Shown: positions 17,409 through 27,013 of the stretch, in pieces
Position numbering within the stretch: the stretch's first letter is position 1
Layout of the letters: the number at the start of each line of letters is the position of its first letter
Assembly (NCBI GenBank): GCA_903851195.1
Contig: CAINNJ010000025.1
Coordinates: 558,001 to 622,000 of the forward strand
From: an uncultured Acidobacteriia bacterium
GTDB taxonomy: Bacteria; Acidobacteriota; Terriglobia; Bryobacterales; Bryobacteraceae
Direction: 5' to 3'
DNA length: 64,000 nucleotides
Made by a program: the position numbers and the translations under genes
The notes under the pieces: model-generated
What the model saw: only the letters and a program-made list of their open reading frames with translations
What the model was told of the DNA's origin: nothing
The model's database searches: none

Positions 17409-19436
17409 CTATCTGGAGGCGGGAGGCACAATCGGAGGCGCCGCGGGAGTTCCGCCGGACGGCGCTACCGGAGGGATTACGGGCGTGGATGCCCGCGAAA
17501 TCTTCCCCTGCAGCGCTTCCCCGACAGATACCCCGTTCGCCCGCAGCACGATTCCCATCACGCTGTCCAGACGGCTGCGGGCCTTCACGTAATTCCCCAG
17601 CGCAGCCACTTCGGAAGAGCGTGCCTGCGCCACGAAATTCTGATACTGAATGATCAGAAAATTCGTGGAAAGCCCGTTATTGAAGCGCTCCTGCTCGATT
17701 TCGAGCGACTGCGCCTGCAGCTTCGAAGTCTCCGCCGCCGCTTCCCAGGCCGCCCGTGTCCGCTGCAGCGCGATCAGCGCGTCTTCCACTTCCAGCCGGA
17801 TCTGGTTTTCCAGTTGCCGCTCGCGCACCTGCGTCTGCCGCAGTTGCAGTTCGTCCCTGGCCAGATCGGCCTGCGCCGTCCGGTTTCGCAGCGGCAAAGT
17901 CAGATTCACGCCGATCGAATAGCTCGGGTAATCCCGCCGCAGAATCTGCTCAATTGCCGACCCCAGCCCGCCGCCATAACCGAGCAGCGCATTGGGAGCC
18001 CCGCTGGTAATCGCGGACGACACAAAATTGGGATTCGCCGCGCCGGCAAGGCCGTTGTTGGTGGCACTCGCGACAATATCCAGCTGAGGCCGGATGCCGT
18101 TCAGCGAACCCTTCAGCGAAATCTCGGCGTTCGTCAACTGCAGCTTCGCGGCGATAAAATCGGGGCGGAACTCAAACGCCGTCTTCACCAGTTCCTCCGC
18201 GGGCTGCGCCGGCGGCTCAATGATCTTCAGCGTGTCGGTCGGAATAATCCGGGCCGCATGCACTACCGGGTCGGACGCCGAATCGCGCGTCAGCACGTCC
18301 TTCAGAATCAGTTCCTGCTGCCGGACGAAACCATCGGCATTGATCTGGTCCTGCCGCGCGGCCGCTACCTGCGCCAGAGCGCGGGTCAGTTCGATCGGCG
18401 CCAGCGTGCCCTGATCCACCTTGCTCCGGTTGTCTTCCACCAGCCGCTGGGCCGTCGCCAGAGTCTCGCGCTTCACCCCGAGATCTTCATTCAGACTCAC
18501 CAGATCGGTGTAGAGCCGGATCACACCCGCCACCGTGATGGACGCCTGATACCGGAAAATGCTCGCCGAGACCTTCTCACTGTTCTGCGCGATCAGAATG
18601 AAACGGCGGTTCAGATCTTTGCCGAAGCCGCGGAGCAGCGGTTGCGTCACCGTGACACTCAGGCCGGAGTTGATGAACGGATTGATCAGGTTCCGCGAAG
18701 AATTATTGTCGGTCCGGGAATTCAGAAAGCCGGCCGTGACCTGCGTACCCGTGCTGAAACCCTGCGCATAGCCAAGGTTCCCGTTCAGGCTGTTTGCCAC
18801 CAGCGCCGGCGTCCCCGTAATCAGCGTGCTGGTTTCCGGCGTCGTGAGGTGCTGCGCCAGAAACTGCCCGGTGATCACCGGATCGTACTGCGGAATCACG
18901 GGGCCGGTTGAAAACGGGAACGTCCCGGTAACAGACAGATTGTCCTGCGCCTGCTGCACGAACTGGGCGTCGGAAAACGACGTCGCTCCGTTCACCTGCG
19001 GCGTGGACCCCGTCGCCGCCGAGTTGATCAGCGGCGCGCCCGGGCCGCTGACACCGGCCGGCGCCTCATTCGCGGTCAGCGGAACGCCCCGCAGCGTGCC
19101 GCCACCCAGGGCCCGCACGGTGTCCGTGGCGGCCATGCCAACGCCATAGCGCTGCAACTGCAGGTCGAGGTTGTTCTCCAGAGCCAGCGCAATCGCATCC
19201 TGCAGTGAAAGATAAATGTTGCCCGCCCGGATCAGATCCCGAATCCGCGTGGAATCCCGGAAATCCACATTCGAAACCGAAGCCGGATAATAGGCGCCCC
19301 GAAAACCAGTCTGATAAGAAACCACCGGCGTGCGCTCACCGGAAGCACCGGGAACCGCAGGCGCGGGCGCCGGCGTCTGAGCGCCGGCCGGCGTAACGAG
19401 CACACAACACAGAAACAGAGAAACGAATGCCTTCAT
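17409..19436 (-). CDS. TolC-family outer-membrane efflux protein
   Basis: 675 aa with a signal peptide (about 1-20, ending PAGAQ). It shows the duplicated outer-membrane efflux architecture with long amphipathic helices (for example LRQTQVRERQLENQIRLEVEDALIALQRTR). A Pro/Ala-rich C-terminal tail extends past the second repeat. It is larger than a typical TolC (450-500 aa); much of the extra length is an N-terminal region with a Gly/Pro-rich insert. Its start overlaps the adaptor gene by 4 bp, so it forms the outer-membrane channel of the RND pump encoded upstream. Confidence 0.9.
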   Translation of the reverse strand: MKAFVSLFLCCVLVTPAGAQTPAPAPAVPGASGERTPVVSYQTGFRGAYYPASVSNVDFRDSTRIRDLIRAGNIYLSLQDAIALALENNLDLQLQRYGVGMAATDTVRALGGGTLRGVPLTANEAPAGVSGPGAPLINSAATGSTPQVNGATSFSDAQFVQQAQDNLSVTGTFPFSTGPVIPQYDPVITGQFLAQHLTTPETSTLITGTPALVANSLNGNLGYAQGFSTGTQVTAGFLNSRTDNNSSRNLINPFINSGLSVTVTQPLLRGFGKDLNRRFILIAQNSEKVSASIFRYQASITVAGVIRLYTDLVSLNEDLGVKRETLATAQRLVEDNRSKVDQGTLAPIELTRALAQVAAARQDQINADGFVRQQELILKDVLTRDSASDPVVHAARIIPTDTLKIIEPPAQPAEELVKTAFEFRPDFIAAKLQLTNAEISLKGSLNGIRPQLDIVASATNNGLAGAANPNFVSSAITSGAPNALLGYGGGLGSAIEQILRRDYPSYSIGVNLTLPLRNRTAQADLARDELQLRQTQVRERQLENQIRLEVEDALIALQRTRAAWEAAAETSKLQAQSLEIEQERFNNGLSTNFLIIQYQNFVAQARSSEVAALGNYVKARSRLDSVMGIVLRANGVSVGEALQGKISRASTPVIPPVAPSGGTPAAPPIVPPASR

Positions 19437-20875
19437 TCCTTCGGCGCTCCCTTTTGAGCTGCCGACGGTTTTCCAGGTGCGGTCAGGTCTGCCTTGCTTT
19501 CCGTTCCCGTTTCAGCCTTCACCAGTGCTCCTTCGCGTACTTCGTCCCCCGGATTCATCACCACGGTTTCCGAACCCTGCAGGCCGAAAGTCACTTCGGT
19601 CTGCACCCCGTAATCCCGGCCGATCTGCACCGGCACCAGGTGAATCTTCTTTGCGCCGCGCGTGTCCGGATTTCCATTATCCTCGGCGGCATCCACCAGA
19701 ATCGCAACCAGCGGCCCGGAGTTGCCCGCAATCACCGAATCCCCCGGCACCATCACCGGCGGCGTATCGCGATGCCCGCGGAAACGCACCTCCGCGTACA
19801 TGCCGGGAAGCAGCTTTCCGTCGCGGTTATCCACATGCACTTCCACCAGCATCGTCCGGGAAGCGGGATCGAGCGAGTTCGCCGTGCGCGCCACTTTCCC
19901 CGCGAACTTCCGGCCCGGAAACTCGGTCACCGTGACCTCCGCGGGCATGCCGATGCGGATCCCCGGCGCGTTCGTCTGCGGCACGCTTTCCATCAGCCGG
20001 ACCGCGGAGATCTGCGCCACCCGGTACATCTCATTACCCGACGCATTCGCCGGACTGCTCGCCGTCTGCATCATTCCCTGACCGCCGCCGGTCGGCGAAA
20101 TCAGCGAGCCCACATCGATGTTACGGACCGTGATCACGCCCGCGAACGGAGCCCGCACGTTCTTGAAATCCTGCAAGGCGAGAATGCGCTGCAGATTCGC
20201 CTGTGCCTGCCGGACGCTCTCACCAGCCGCGCTGACATTCGCTTCCTGCGCGGCCACAAGGGCTTCGGAAGTCTTGAACGTTGCCGCCTGCGTGTCGGCG
20301 TCCTGCCGCGCCACCGCGCCGCGCCCCACCAGATTGTTATAACGATCCGCCGTGATCTTCGCGAGATCCCGCTGGGATTGCGCCTGCAGCAGCGACGCCT
20401 TCGTCTGCCCCAGTTGTTGCTCGGCCTGCGAGACCGCCGCCCTGGCCTGCGCCACCTGCTGATCGAGTTCCGGCGCTTCGATCTCGGCGATGAGCTGTCC
20501 TTCCTTCACCCGGTCTCCGATATCCGCATATCGCTTCTTCACATAACCCGAAGCGCGCGCGAAGATCGAGGCTTCGGTCAGAGCCGAAATCGTGCCCGGC
20601 AGCACCACCTCCGTATCCTGCGGCGCTCGCTTCACTTTGGCCACGGCGACCCGGGGCAGCGTATTCTTTTCTTCTTTCGCGACCGACGCCGCCGCTTCCT
20701 CGCGCTGCTTGCGCGGCAGATAGCCGGCCAGCGCGATGGCCACCACGACCGCGGCGAGGATCACCAGAACCAGAACGACTTTAAACGGCGAGATATGGTG
20801 CGGATGCTGTTCCCCGCCCTTTGGCGCCGTTCCCGCCACTTCCAGGGTCGGACCGGGAATTTCTTTCGTATTCAT
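19433..20875 (-). CDS. RND efflux periplasmic adaptor (membrane fusion protein)
   Basis: 480 aa. A short cytoplasmic tail precedes one membrane anchor (about 31-52). The lipoyl/barrel-sandwich hybrid domain follows (ALTEASIFARASGYVKKRYADIGDRVKEGQLIAEIEAPEL), then a long helical hairpin (VAQARAAVSQAEQQLGQTKASLLQAQSQRDLAK) and beta-barrel domains. No lipobox is visible; it is anchored by the transmembrane helix. It starts 9 bp after the pump gene and overlaps the TolC-like gene by 4 bp. Confidence 0.93.
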   Translation of the reverse strand: MNTKEIPGPTLEVAGTAPKGGEQHPHHISPFKVVLVLVILAAVVVAIALAGYLPRKQREEAAASVAKEEKNTLPRVAVAKVKRAPQDTEVVLPGTISALTEASIFARASGYVKKRYADIGDRVKEGQLIAEIEAPELDQQVAQARAAVSQAEQQLGQTKASLLQAQSQRDLAKITADRYNNLVGRGAVARQDADTQAATFKTSEALVAAQEANVSAAGESVRQAQANLQRILALQDFKNVRAPFAGVITVRNIDVGSLISPTGGGQGMMQTASSPANASGNEMYRVAQISAVRLMESVPQTNAPGIRIGMPAEVTVTEFPGRKFAGKVARTANSLDPASRTMLVEVHVDNRDGKLLPGMYAEVRFRGHRDTPPVMVPGDSVIAGNSGPLVAILVDAAEDNGNPDTRGAKKIHLVPVQIGRDYGVQTEVTFGLQGSETVVMNPGDEVREGALVKAETGTESKADLTAPGKPSAAQKGAPKE

Positions 20876-20884
20876 TGTGTAGGT

Positions 20885-23800
20885 CTATGCCACCAGTTCT
20901 TCATGCGCTTCCATCTCGATCTGTTCATCCTGATTGACGGGAGGCTTCCTGCGGAGGAAGCTGTAAACGATCGGCACGAAGAACAGGGTGCTGAACGTCG
21001 CTAAAATAAGGCCGCCGATTACCGCCCGGCCGAGCGGCGCATTCTGCTCGCCGCCCTCACCGAGCCCGAGCGACATCGGCAACATGCCGATGATCATCGC
21101 CAGCGCAGTCATGAGCACCGGGCGCAGTCGCGTGAAACCCGCCGAAAGCGCGGCTTCCAGATGATCCTTGCCCTCCATCCGCTCATCGTTGGCGAACGTG
21201 ACCAGCAGAATACTGTTCGCCGTCGCCACGCCGATCGACATGATGGCGCCCATCAGAGACGGCACGTTGATGGTGGTCTGCGTCGCGAAAAGCATCCACA
21301 GAATGCCGGCGAACGCGCCCGGCAGCGCCGTCAGAATAATGAACGGATCCAGCCAGGACTGAAAGTTCACCACCATCAGCAGATACACCAGCAGAATCGC
21401 GAACACGGCGCCCAGCCCCAGGCGCCGAAACGACGTCTTCATGGTCTCCGCCTGCCCGCGCATCACCAGCGAAACGCCTTTCGGCAGCTTCGTGCTGTCC
21501 ATAATCTTCTGGATGTCGCCGATCACCCCGCCCAAATCCCGCTGATCCACATTGGCGTACACGTCGAACACCGGCTGCACGTTGTAATGGCTCACCAGGG
21601 AACTGGTCACGCTGCGGTTCACTTTGCTGAGCAGGTTGTCCAGAAGCTGCGTGTTGCCGCCGCCCGGCGACGTCACCGGTGTGCGCTTCAGGGAATCCAG
21701 CGAATCGATGCGGTGCTGCGGCGTCTGCACGGCGATGCTGTAGTTCACGCCGTTCACCGGATTCAGCCACTGATTCGGCGCCGTCTGGCCGCTCGAACTC
21801 AGCGAAATCAGCATGCTGTTGGCGACGTCGCGCTGCGTGAGCCCCGCCTGGTCGGCCTTGCTGCGATCCACCACCAGATCCAACTGCGGCGTTTTCACCT
21901 GCTGGTTGACCCGGACGTCCACCGCGCCCGGAACCACGGAGATCTTATCGGTCAGCTCGGTAGCCAGCTTATAGCCCGCCACGGCATCGCGGGACTGAAT
22001 CTGCACGTCGATGGGCGACGGAATCCCGAAGTTCAGAATCTGATTCGTGATATTCGCGGCCTGAAAGAAGAACGTCTCGTCCGGAAGCTGCTTCTTCAGC
22101 GCGCTGCGCAGCAGCCGCTGCACCAGCTCCGTCGGACGGTGATGTTCCTGATTCAGCGAAATCAGAATCTCGCCATCGGCCGAACTGATCACCGAAGCGT
22201 CGCCCCACGCCAGCGCGAAAGGCGCATTCGGCAGCCCGATGTTGTCCGTGATCGCCGCCAGTTCGCCGGGTTCCAGATTCTTCCGGACAATATCCTCCAC
22301 GGCGCCGAAGATCCGCTCGGTCTCTTCAATGCGGGTGCCTTCGGGCGCCCGAACATGCAGCCGCAACTGGCCCGAATCGATATAAGGGAAGAAATCGGTG
22401 CCCACCACCGTCACCAGGCCAAGGGAACCAGCTAAAAACAGGCCATAAACAATCGAGACCCGTGCCCGGTGATGCAGACACCAGCCAAGTGCCCGCCGAT
22501 ACTTAGCCCGCATCCGCTCGAACCGGATATTGAAGGCATGGTGCGTCTGCCAGATGAAGCCCTTGGCATGCGCCAGACCCTCTTCGCCGTGCGCGTAAAT
22601 CTCCACTTCCGAGTGCAGCATGTAATGCACCATGGTGGGCACCAGCGTCCGGGTCAGGAAGTACGACATCATCATCGCGAAGGCGACGGCCAGAGCGAGC
22701 GGCGTAAACAGAAACTTCGCCGGCCCGGTCAGCAGCAGCACCGGAAAGAACACGATACAGATCGCCAGCGTGGAAACGAACGACGGCAGCGCGATCTGCT
22801 GCGCGCCATCGAGAATTGCCCTGGTCAGCGGTTTCGCCATCCCCATATTTCGATGGACGTTCTCGATTTCCACCGTCGCGTCGTCCACCAGGATGCCAAC
22901 CGCCAGCGCCATCCCGCCCAGCGTCATCACGTTGAGCGTATGCCCCATCGCCCAGAGGATGATGCAGGACGTGAGAATCGACAGCGGAATCGACGTACAG
23001 ACAATCACCGTGCTGCGCCAACTGCCCAGAAACAGCAAAATCATGATCGCGGTCAGCGCCGCTGCCGTCAGGCCCTCTTTGATCACGCCGCTGATCGCGT
23101 TGCTCACAAAAATGCTCTGATCGAACAGCGGTGTCACCGTGAAGCCCGGTGGCAGCGTCGGAGCGATCTTCTTGAGGGTGCTCTTCACCCCGGCGACAAT
23201 ATCGAGCGTCGAGGCCTGCCCGTTCTTCATGATCGTCATGAGCGCGGAACGGTGCCCGTCGGCCCGCACGATATTCCCCTGCACGGAAAATCCGTCGCGC
23301 ACCTGGGCCACGTCGCGCATGTACACCACGCTGCCGTTCGTCACCTTCACGGGCAGATCGTTAATGCCCTGCACGGTAGTCGGGCTGGAGTTCAGCCGCA
23401 CGTAATACTCGCGGTCCCCCATCTTCGCCGTGCCCGCCGGCAGAATCAGGTTCTGCGCATTCAGCGCCGTGGACACATCCGTCGCCGACAACCCCCTGGC
23501 ATACAGCGCGTTCGGGTCGATATCCACCATGAGCTGCCGCTGCTTGCCGCCCAGCGGAGGCGGAATTGTCGCACCCTGAATGGTCGCCAGCTGCGTGCGG
23601 ATGAAGTTCTGCCCGTAGTCGTACAGCTCCTGCTCGCTCTGATTCTTTCCGCTCAGGCTCAACTGCAGAATCGGCACGCTCGACGCGTCATATTTAATGA
23701 CACCAGGCGGAAAGATCCCCGGTGGCATGATGCGCTGCACCGGCTGCGTCACCGCCACCACCTGCGTAATCGCCAGATCGATCTTCACGTTCGGCTGGAA

Positions 23801-24085
23801 ATAGATGCGAATCACCGAAACGCCGTTGTACGCGTTGGATTCAATATGTTCAATGTCGTTGACGCTGCTGGTGAGCGCGCGCTCGAAAACCGTCGAGATG
23901 CGCCCCATCATTTCATCCGGTGAAATACCGTTGTAACTCCAGATGACGCTGACGACAGGAATGTCGATATACGGAAAAATGTCTTTCGGCATCGCCACGA
24001 TGGAGAGGCCGCCGAGCACCGCGATGAGCACCGCCATCACGACGAACGTGTAGGGGCGCCGCAGCGCGAGTTTAACTATCCACAC
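20885..24085 (-). CDS. RND-family efflux pump inner-membrane subunit
   Basis: 1066 aa, the standard size for the AcrB/CzcA superfamily, with twelve membrane segments in two halves around two large periplasmic loops. TM4 has the proton-relay Asp pair in GILVDDATVEIENV. That motif and the general sequence place it nearer the multidrug/HAE-type pumps than the metal pumps, but the substrate cannot be read from sequence. The start is taken as GTG at 24085 (VWIVKLALRRPY), which has GGAGA nine bases upstream and gives the usual N-terminus. The frame is also open to 24127. Confidence 0.94.
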   Translation of the reverse strand: MWIVKLALRRPYTFVVMAVLIAVLGGLSIVAMPKDIFPYIDIPVVSVIWSYNGISPDEMMGRISTVFERALTSSVNDIEHIESNAYNGVSVIRIYFQPNVKIDLAITQVVAVTQPVQRIMPPGIFPPGVIKYDASSVPILQLSLSGKNQSEQELYDYGQNFIRTQLATIQGATIPPPLGGKQRQLMVDIDPNALYARGLSATDVSTALNAQNLILPAGTAKMGDREYYVRLNSSPTTVQGINDLPVKVTNGSVVYMRDVAQVRDGFSVQGNIVRADGHRSALMTIMKNGQASTLDIVAGVKSTLKKIAPTLPPGFTVTPLFDQSIFVSNAISGVIKEGLTAAALTAIMILLFLGSWRSTVIVCTSIPLSILTSCIILWAMGHTLNVMTLGGMALAVGILVDDATVEIENVHRNMGMAKPLTRAILDGAQQIALPSFVSTLAICIVFFPVLLLTGPAKFLFTPLALAVAFAMMMSYFLTRTLVPTMVHYMLHSEVEIYAHGEEGLAHAKGFIWQTHHAFNIRFERMRAKYRRALGWCLHHRARVSIVYGLFLAGSLGLVTVVGTDFFPYIDSGQLRLHVRAPEGTRIEETERIFGAVEDIVRKNLEPGELAAITDNIGLPNAPFALAWGDASVISSADGEILISLNQEHHRPTELVQRLLRSALKKQLPDETFFFQAANITNQILNFGIPSPIDVQIQSRDAVAGYKLATELTDKISVVPGAVDVRVNQQVKTPQLDLVVDRSKADQAGLTQRDVANSMLISLSSSGQTAPNQWLNPVNGVNYSIAVQTPQHRIDSLDSLKRTPVTSPGGGNTQLLDNLLSKVNRSVTSSLVSHYNVQPVFDVYANVDQRDLGGVIGDIQKIMDSTKLPKGVSLVMRGQAETMKTSFRRLGLGAVFAILLVYLLMVVNFQSWLDPFIILTALPGAFAGILWMLFATQTTINVPSLMGAIMSIGVATANSILLVTFANDERMEGKDHLEAALSAGFTRLRPVLMTALAMIIGMLPMSLGLGEGGEQNAPLGRAVIGGLILATFSTLFFVPIVYSFLRRKPPVNQDEQIEMEAHEELVA

Positions 24086-24094
24086 AGTCGATTG

Positions 24095-24099
24095 TCTCC
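24095..24099 (-). promoter_or_regulatory. Shine-Dalgarno supporting the GTG start of the RND pump
   Basis: GGAGA on the minus strand, nine bases before the GTG at 24085. The upstream alternative start at 24127 lies within the operator-like palindrome, which argues against it. Confidence 0.5.
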
Positions 24100-24123
24100 G
24101 TATTGGTAAGCATTTGCGGCGGG

Positions 24124-24139
24124 GCAAGTGCTCACTTGC
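24124..24139. promoter_or_regulatory. Palindromic operator candidate upstream of the RND operon
   Basis: GCAAGTG, a two-base spacer (CT) and CACTTGC form a perfect 7+7 inverted repeat, 39-54 bases upstream of the pump start. Its size resembles operators of TetR/AcrR-type repressors that often control RND pumps. No regulator gene is adjacent, so the cognate protein would be encoded elsewhere. The surrounding 160-base gap contains no gene. Confidence 0.5.
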
Positions 24140-24246
24140 ATTTAGTTTATCGGATGCTCCGCGCCAGGCACGGGCGTCATTTGGATTGCCGGCAACTTGC
24201 TAAGGCGTCCGAAAGGCGCTTTTGGTTAGCGGGAAAGCGCCCCGGA

Positions 24247-25296
24247 TCAGGCCCGCGTGGCGGCCTGCCCGATGGTGAGCGTCTGCCGGTCCGCGTCGAG
24301 CGTCGCCGCCACGCCCAAAGGCAGGGTGACCTGATCGATGGTGTGGCCGAAACTCAGTCCGTAAAGCACCGGAATGTTCAGATCGCCCAGCAGGTAATCG
24401 ATCACCTCGCCCAGCGAATACGCGGAATCGTGATTCGGCGGCGGACAATCCTTACATTCCCCGACCACGATCCCCGCCGCGCTCTGCAGTTTCCCCGCCA
24501 GCCGAAGCTGCGTGAACATCCGGTCAATGCGGTAAATGTCCTCGCCGATATCTTCCATCAGCAGGATCTTCCCCGCCGTTTCGATCCCGAAAGGCGTCCC
24601 GAGCGTGGTGGACAGCAGCGTCAGATTTCCCCCGGCCAGCGCGCCGGTTGCTTTCCCGCCCCGCACCGTCCGGAGCGTATGCCCCGCCCGCAGCGGATTT
24701 CCCTCCGGAGGATTCGTCACCATACCAATCGGCGCGCTCTGAAACAGCGCCGAACGCAGATGCCGCTGCGACCATTCCGTCACGTGGCTGAGCGAAACCG
24801 GCCCGTGGAACGTCACCAGCCCGGTCCGCTGCCCGATCGCCGTATGCAGCGCCGTGATATCGCTGTACCCCAAAAAGACCTTGGGATTCCCCCGGATCAG
24901 ACCGTAATCGAGCTTGTCCAGCATCTGCGCGGACCCGTAGCCGCCGCGAATGCAAAACACGCCCCGCACCTCGGGATCCGCGAACATCGCGTGCAGATCG
25001 TCCACCCGCTGCTGCGCCGTCCCCGCCAGATACCCGTACCGTTGACCGACATTCCGGCCCATCTTCCATTTGAGCTGGAAGAACTCGCAGAACCGTCTCG
25101 CGAACGCCAGCTCGTCCGGATCGGAAACGTAGCTGGAAGGCGTAATCAGGCCCACCGTATCGCCAGGCTTCAAACACCTCGGCAGCAGCGGCACAGGCGC
25201 GGCGGTCTGCGCGCCTGCCTGCTCAGCGGCCGCGTTGAAGAAGGAAGCGGCAGCCAACCCCTGCCCGACGAAAGTTCGGCGATGCGTTTTCGACAT
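24247..25296 (-). CDS. LD-carboxypeptidase, peptidase family S66
   Basis: 349 aa. The N-terminus has a twin-arginine-like signal (RRTFVGQGLAAASFF) and a probable cleavage region near residue 30, so export is likely. The S66 catalytic triad can be placed: Ser122 in IRGGYGSAQM, Glu248 in LLMEDIGE and His318 in GLSFGHTIDQ. S66 enzymes trim the terminal D-amino acid from tetrapeptides during peptidoglycan recycling; most are cytoplasmic, so an exported form is notable. It is transcribed divergently from the GrpB-family gene. Confidence 0.9.
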   Translation of the reverse strand: MSKTHRRTFVGQGLAAASFFNAAAEQAGAQTAAPVPLLPRCLKPGDTVGLITPSSYVSDPDELAFARRFCEFFQLKWKMGRNVGQRYGYLAGTAQQRVDDLHAMFADPEVRGVFCIRGGYGSAQMLDKLDYGLIRGNPKVFLGYSDITALHTAIGQRTGLVTFHGPVSLSHVTEWSQRHLRSALFQSAPIGMVTNPPEGNPLRAGHTLRTVRGGKATGALAGGNLTLLSTTLGTPFGIETAGKILLMEDIGEDIYRIDRMFTQLRLAGKLQSAAGIVVGECKDCPPPNHDSAYSLGEVIDYLLGDLNIPVLYGLSFGHTIDQVTLPLGVAATLDADRQTLTIGQAATRA

Positions 25297-25327
25297 ACCT
25301 CAAGTTAACCTGTCCCACAGGCCCACT

Positions 25328-25831
25328 TTGCCGACCACAATCCACCTCGCCGACTACGATCCCGCCTGGACCGAACGGTTCGATTGCGAAGCGGGCGGCA
25401 TTCGCCGCGTCCTCCAGGATCGTGCCCTGCGCGTGGAACACGTCGGCTCCACCTCGGTTCCGGGCCTCCCCGCCAAGCCGGTGATCGATATCCTGCTCGA
25501 AGTCGCCGACTCCGCCCGCGAACACGATTACGCACCCCTCCTCGCCACTCTCGGCTACAGGATCTACATCCGTGAGCCCGAGTGGTTTGGGCACCGCCTC
25601 CTCAAGCCACCCGGGAACGACGTCAATCTTCACGTCTTCTCAACCGGCTGCCCGGAAATCGGGCGCATGCTCGAATTCCGGAACTGGCTGCGCGCCAACA
25701 TCCACGATCGCGAACGGTACGCGAACCACAAGAAAGCGCTGGCACGCCATGAATGGCAGTCCGTTGACGATTACGCCAACGCCAAGACAGCCGTGATCAC
25801 GGAAATTCTGAACAGAATGCGAACCGGCTAG
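25328..25831 (+). CDS. GrpB / UPF0157 nucleotidyltransferase-fold protein
   Basis: About 167 aa from a TTG at 25328. It contains the family core LADYDPAWTERF, VEHVGSTSVPGLPAKPVIDILLEV and HRLLKPPGNDVNLHVFSTGCPE. The fold is that of nucleotidyltransferases; the substrate is unknown. The frame is open from 25235, but that part overlaps the LD-carboxypeptidase 5' end and resembles no family member. The TTG places the start where relatives begin. No strong ribosome-binding site is visible. Its stop overlaps the convergent esterase stop within a shared CTAG. Confidence 0.82.
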   Translation: MPTTIHLADYDPAWTERFDCEAGGIRRVLQDRALRVEHVGSTSVPGLPAKPVIDILLEVADSAREHDYAPLLATLGYRIYIREPEWFGHRLLKPPGNDVNLHVFSTGCPEIGRMLEFRNWLRANIHDRERYANHKKALARHEWQSVDDYANAKTAVITEILNRMRTG

Positions 25832-26988
25832 TTTTTCTTGCCGCCGGCCGGATACCCCTGCCAGATGTACTCGAGCGCCTCAGGCAGCGTCTGCAATTTC
25901 ACCGCGCGATCCGTATGGCCCGCATTCTTCGCGAACACGAACTGGTAGTGATACCCTTTGGCCGCCAGCACTTTGGCCATATTTTCATTGGCCAGAACCC
26001 AGTCGTGATAAGCGTCGCGCGTCATCAGATTGTCTTTATCGCCCACTTCCATCCAGAGGCGAATCGGCTTCACCGGCGAATTCGGAATCAGGTGTTCATG
26101 GAATTCCCACGCCCCGTGCGGCGTCTCCGGGTTCACCGGCCACTGCTGGTTCACATACGTGCCGGAGTACGTCAGCACGCGGTGATAAAGCTCCGGGTGA
26201 TACCACGCCATAATCAGCGCCGCGGACCCGCCCGAACTGCCGCCCATGGTCGCGCGTCCATCCGGATCCTTCGTCAGCTTCACGTTGTACTGTTTCTCCA
26301 CCAGCGGCAGCACCTCTTTTTCGACAAATTCAGCGTAAAGTCCGGACATCGTGTCGTATTCGAGGCCCCGCTCACTGCCCTGCCCGTCGCCGCTGCCGTT
26401 GCCGATGGAAATGGCGATCATCGCCGGCACACGGTGCTGCGCGATCAGATTGTCCAGCGCTTTGAACAGGTTCAGATCCGGCCCGTCCGCGCCGACAATA
26501 AACGGAGCCGCCGTGCCGGGAACATACTGCTTCGGAACGTAAACGGCCACCTTGCGCGTATACGCCGCCGGATGGCTGTTGACCACCATCGGACCCGTGG
26601 GAGACGGAGGCGCCTGGCCCGGCACGAACGGATCCCGCGCGATGCCGGGATACGTCTTGCTGTCCGTCGATTCCATCGTGAAGTTGTAAATCGTGCCCTG
26701 CGGGACGCCGTCCTGCACCGTCATCTCCGGCGCGGCCGGATGCGTCGGTCCCAGAATGAAATTGCCATCGGCCTTCACCGGAGCGTTCTCGCCATCCGGC
26801 AGCTCTTTCGCCGTGACATAGCCGGGAGTATTCGGATCGCGCGCGGGCGGGGCCGGGCGCGCCCCCCTCCCAGCGGCATTCGGCGCCGCAGGGTTCGGAG
26901 CCTGCGCAGCGGGTGCCGGCGCCGGGGCCTGCGCCCATGCCAAAGAACTAACGGTGATCAGAAATGCGTAGGGAAGAAAGCGGAACAT
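25828..26988 (-). CDS. Secreted putative esterase (enterochelin-esterase-like alpha/beta hydrolase)
   Basis: 386 aa. A signal peptide (about 1-20, ending SSLAWAQ) is followed by a Pro/Ala-rich segment to about residue 55. The esterase domain has the nucleophile elbow GGSSGG (about 249-254, Ser252) and a C-terminal His in NAGHTDRAV. These features match the Fes/esterase-D-like group found in many secreted hydrolases; the substrate is unknown. The ATG at 26988 was chosen because it puts the signal peptide at the N-terminus; the frame also opens at 27009. It follows truB closely on the same strand. Confidence 0.85.
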   Translation of the reverse strand: MFRFLPYAFLITVSSLAWAQAPAPAPAAQAPNPAAPNAAGRGARPAPPARDPNTPGYVTAKELPDGENAPVKADGNFILGPTHPAAPEMTVQDGVPQGTIYNFTMESTDSKTYPGIARDPFVPGQAPPSPTGPMVVNSHPAAYTRKVAVYVPKQYVPGTAAPFIVGADGPDLNLFKALDNLIAQHRVPAMIAISIGNGSGDGQGSERGLEYDTMSGLYAEFVEKEVLPLVEKQYNVKLTKDPDGRATMGGSSGGSAALIMAWYHPELYHRVLTYSGTYVNQQWPVNPETPHGAWEFHEHLIPNSPVKPIRLWMEVGDKDNLMTRDAYHDWVLANENMAKVLAAKGYHYQFVFAKNAGHTDRAVKLQTLPEALEYIWQGYPAGGKKN

Positions 26989-27013
26989 GCTTGCCCGGCA
27001 GCATATCACACCT

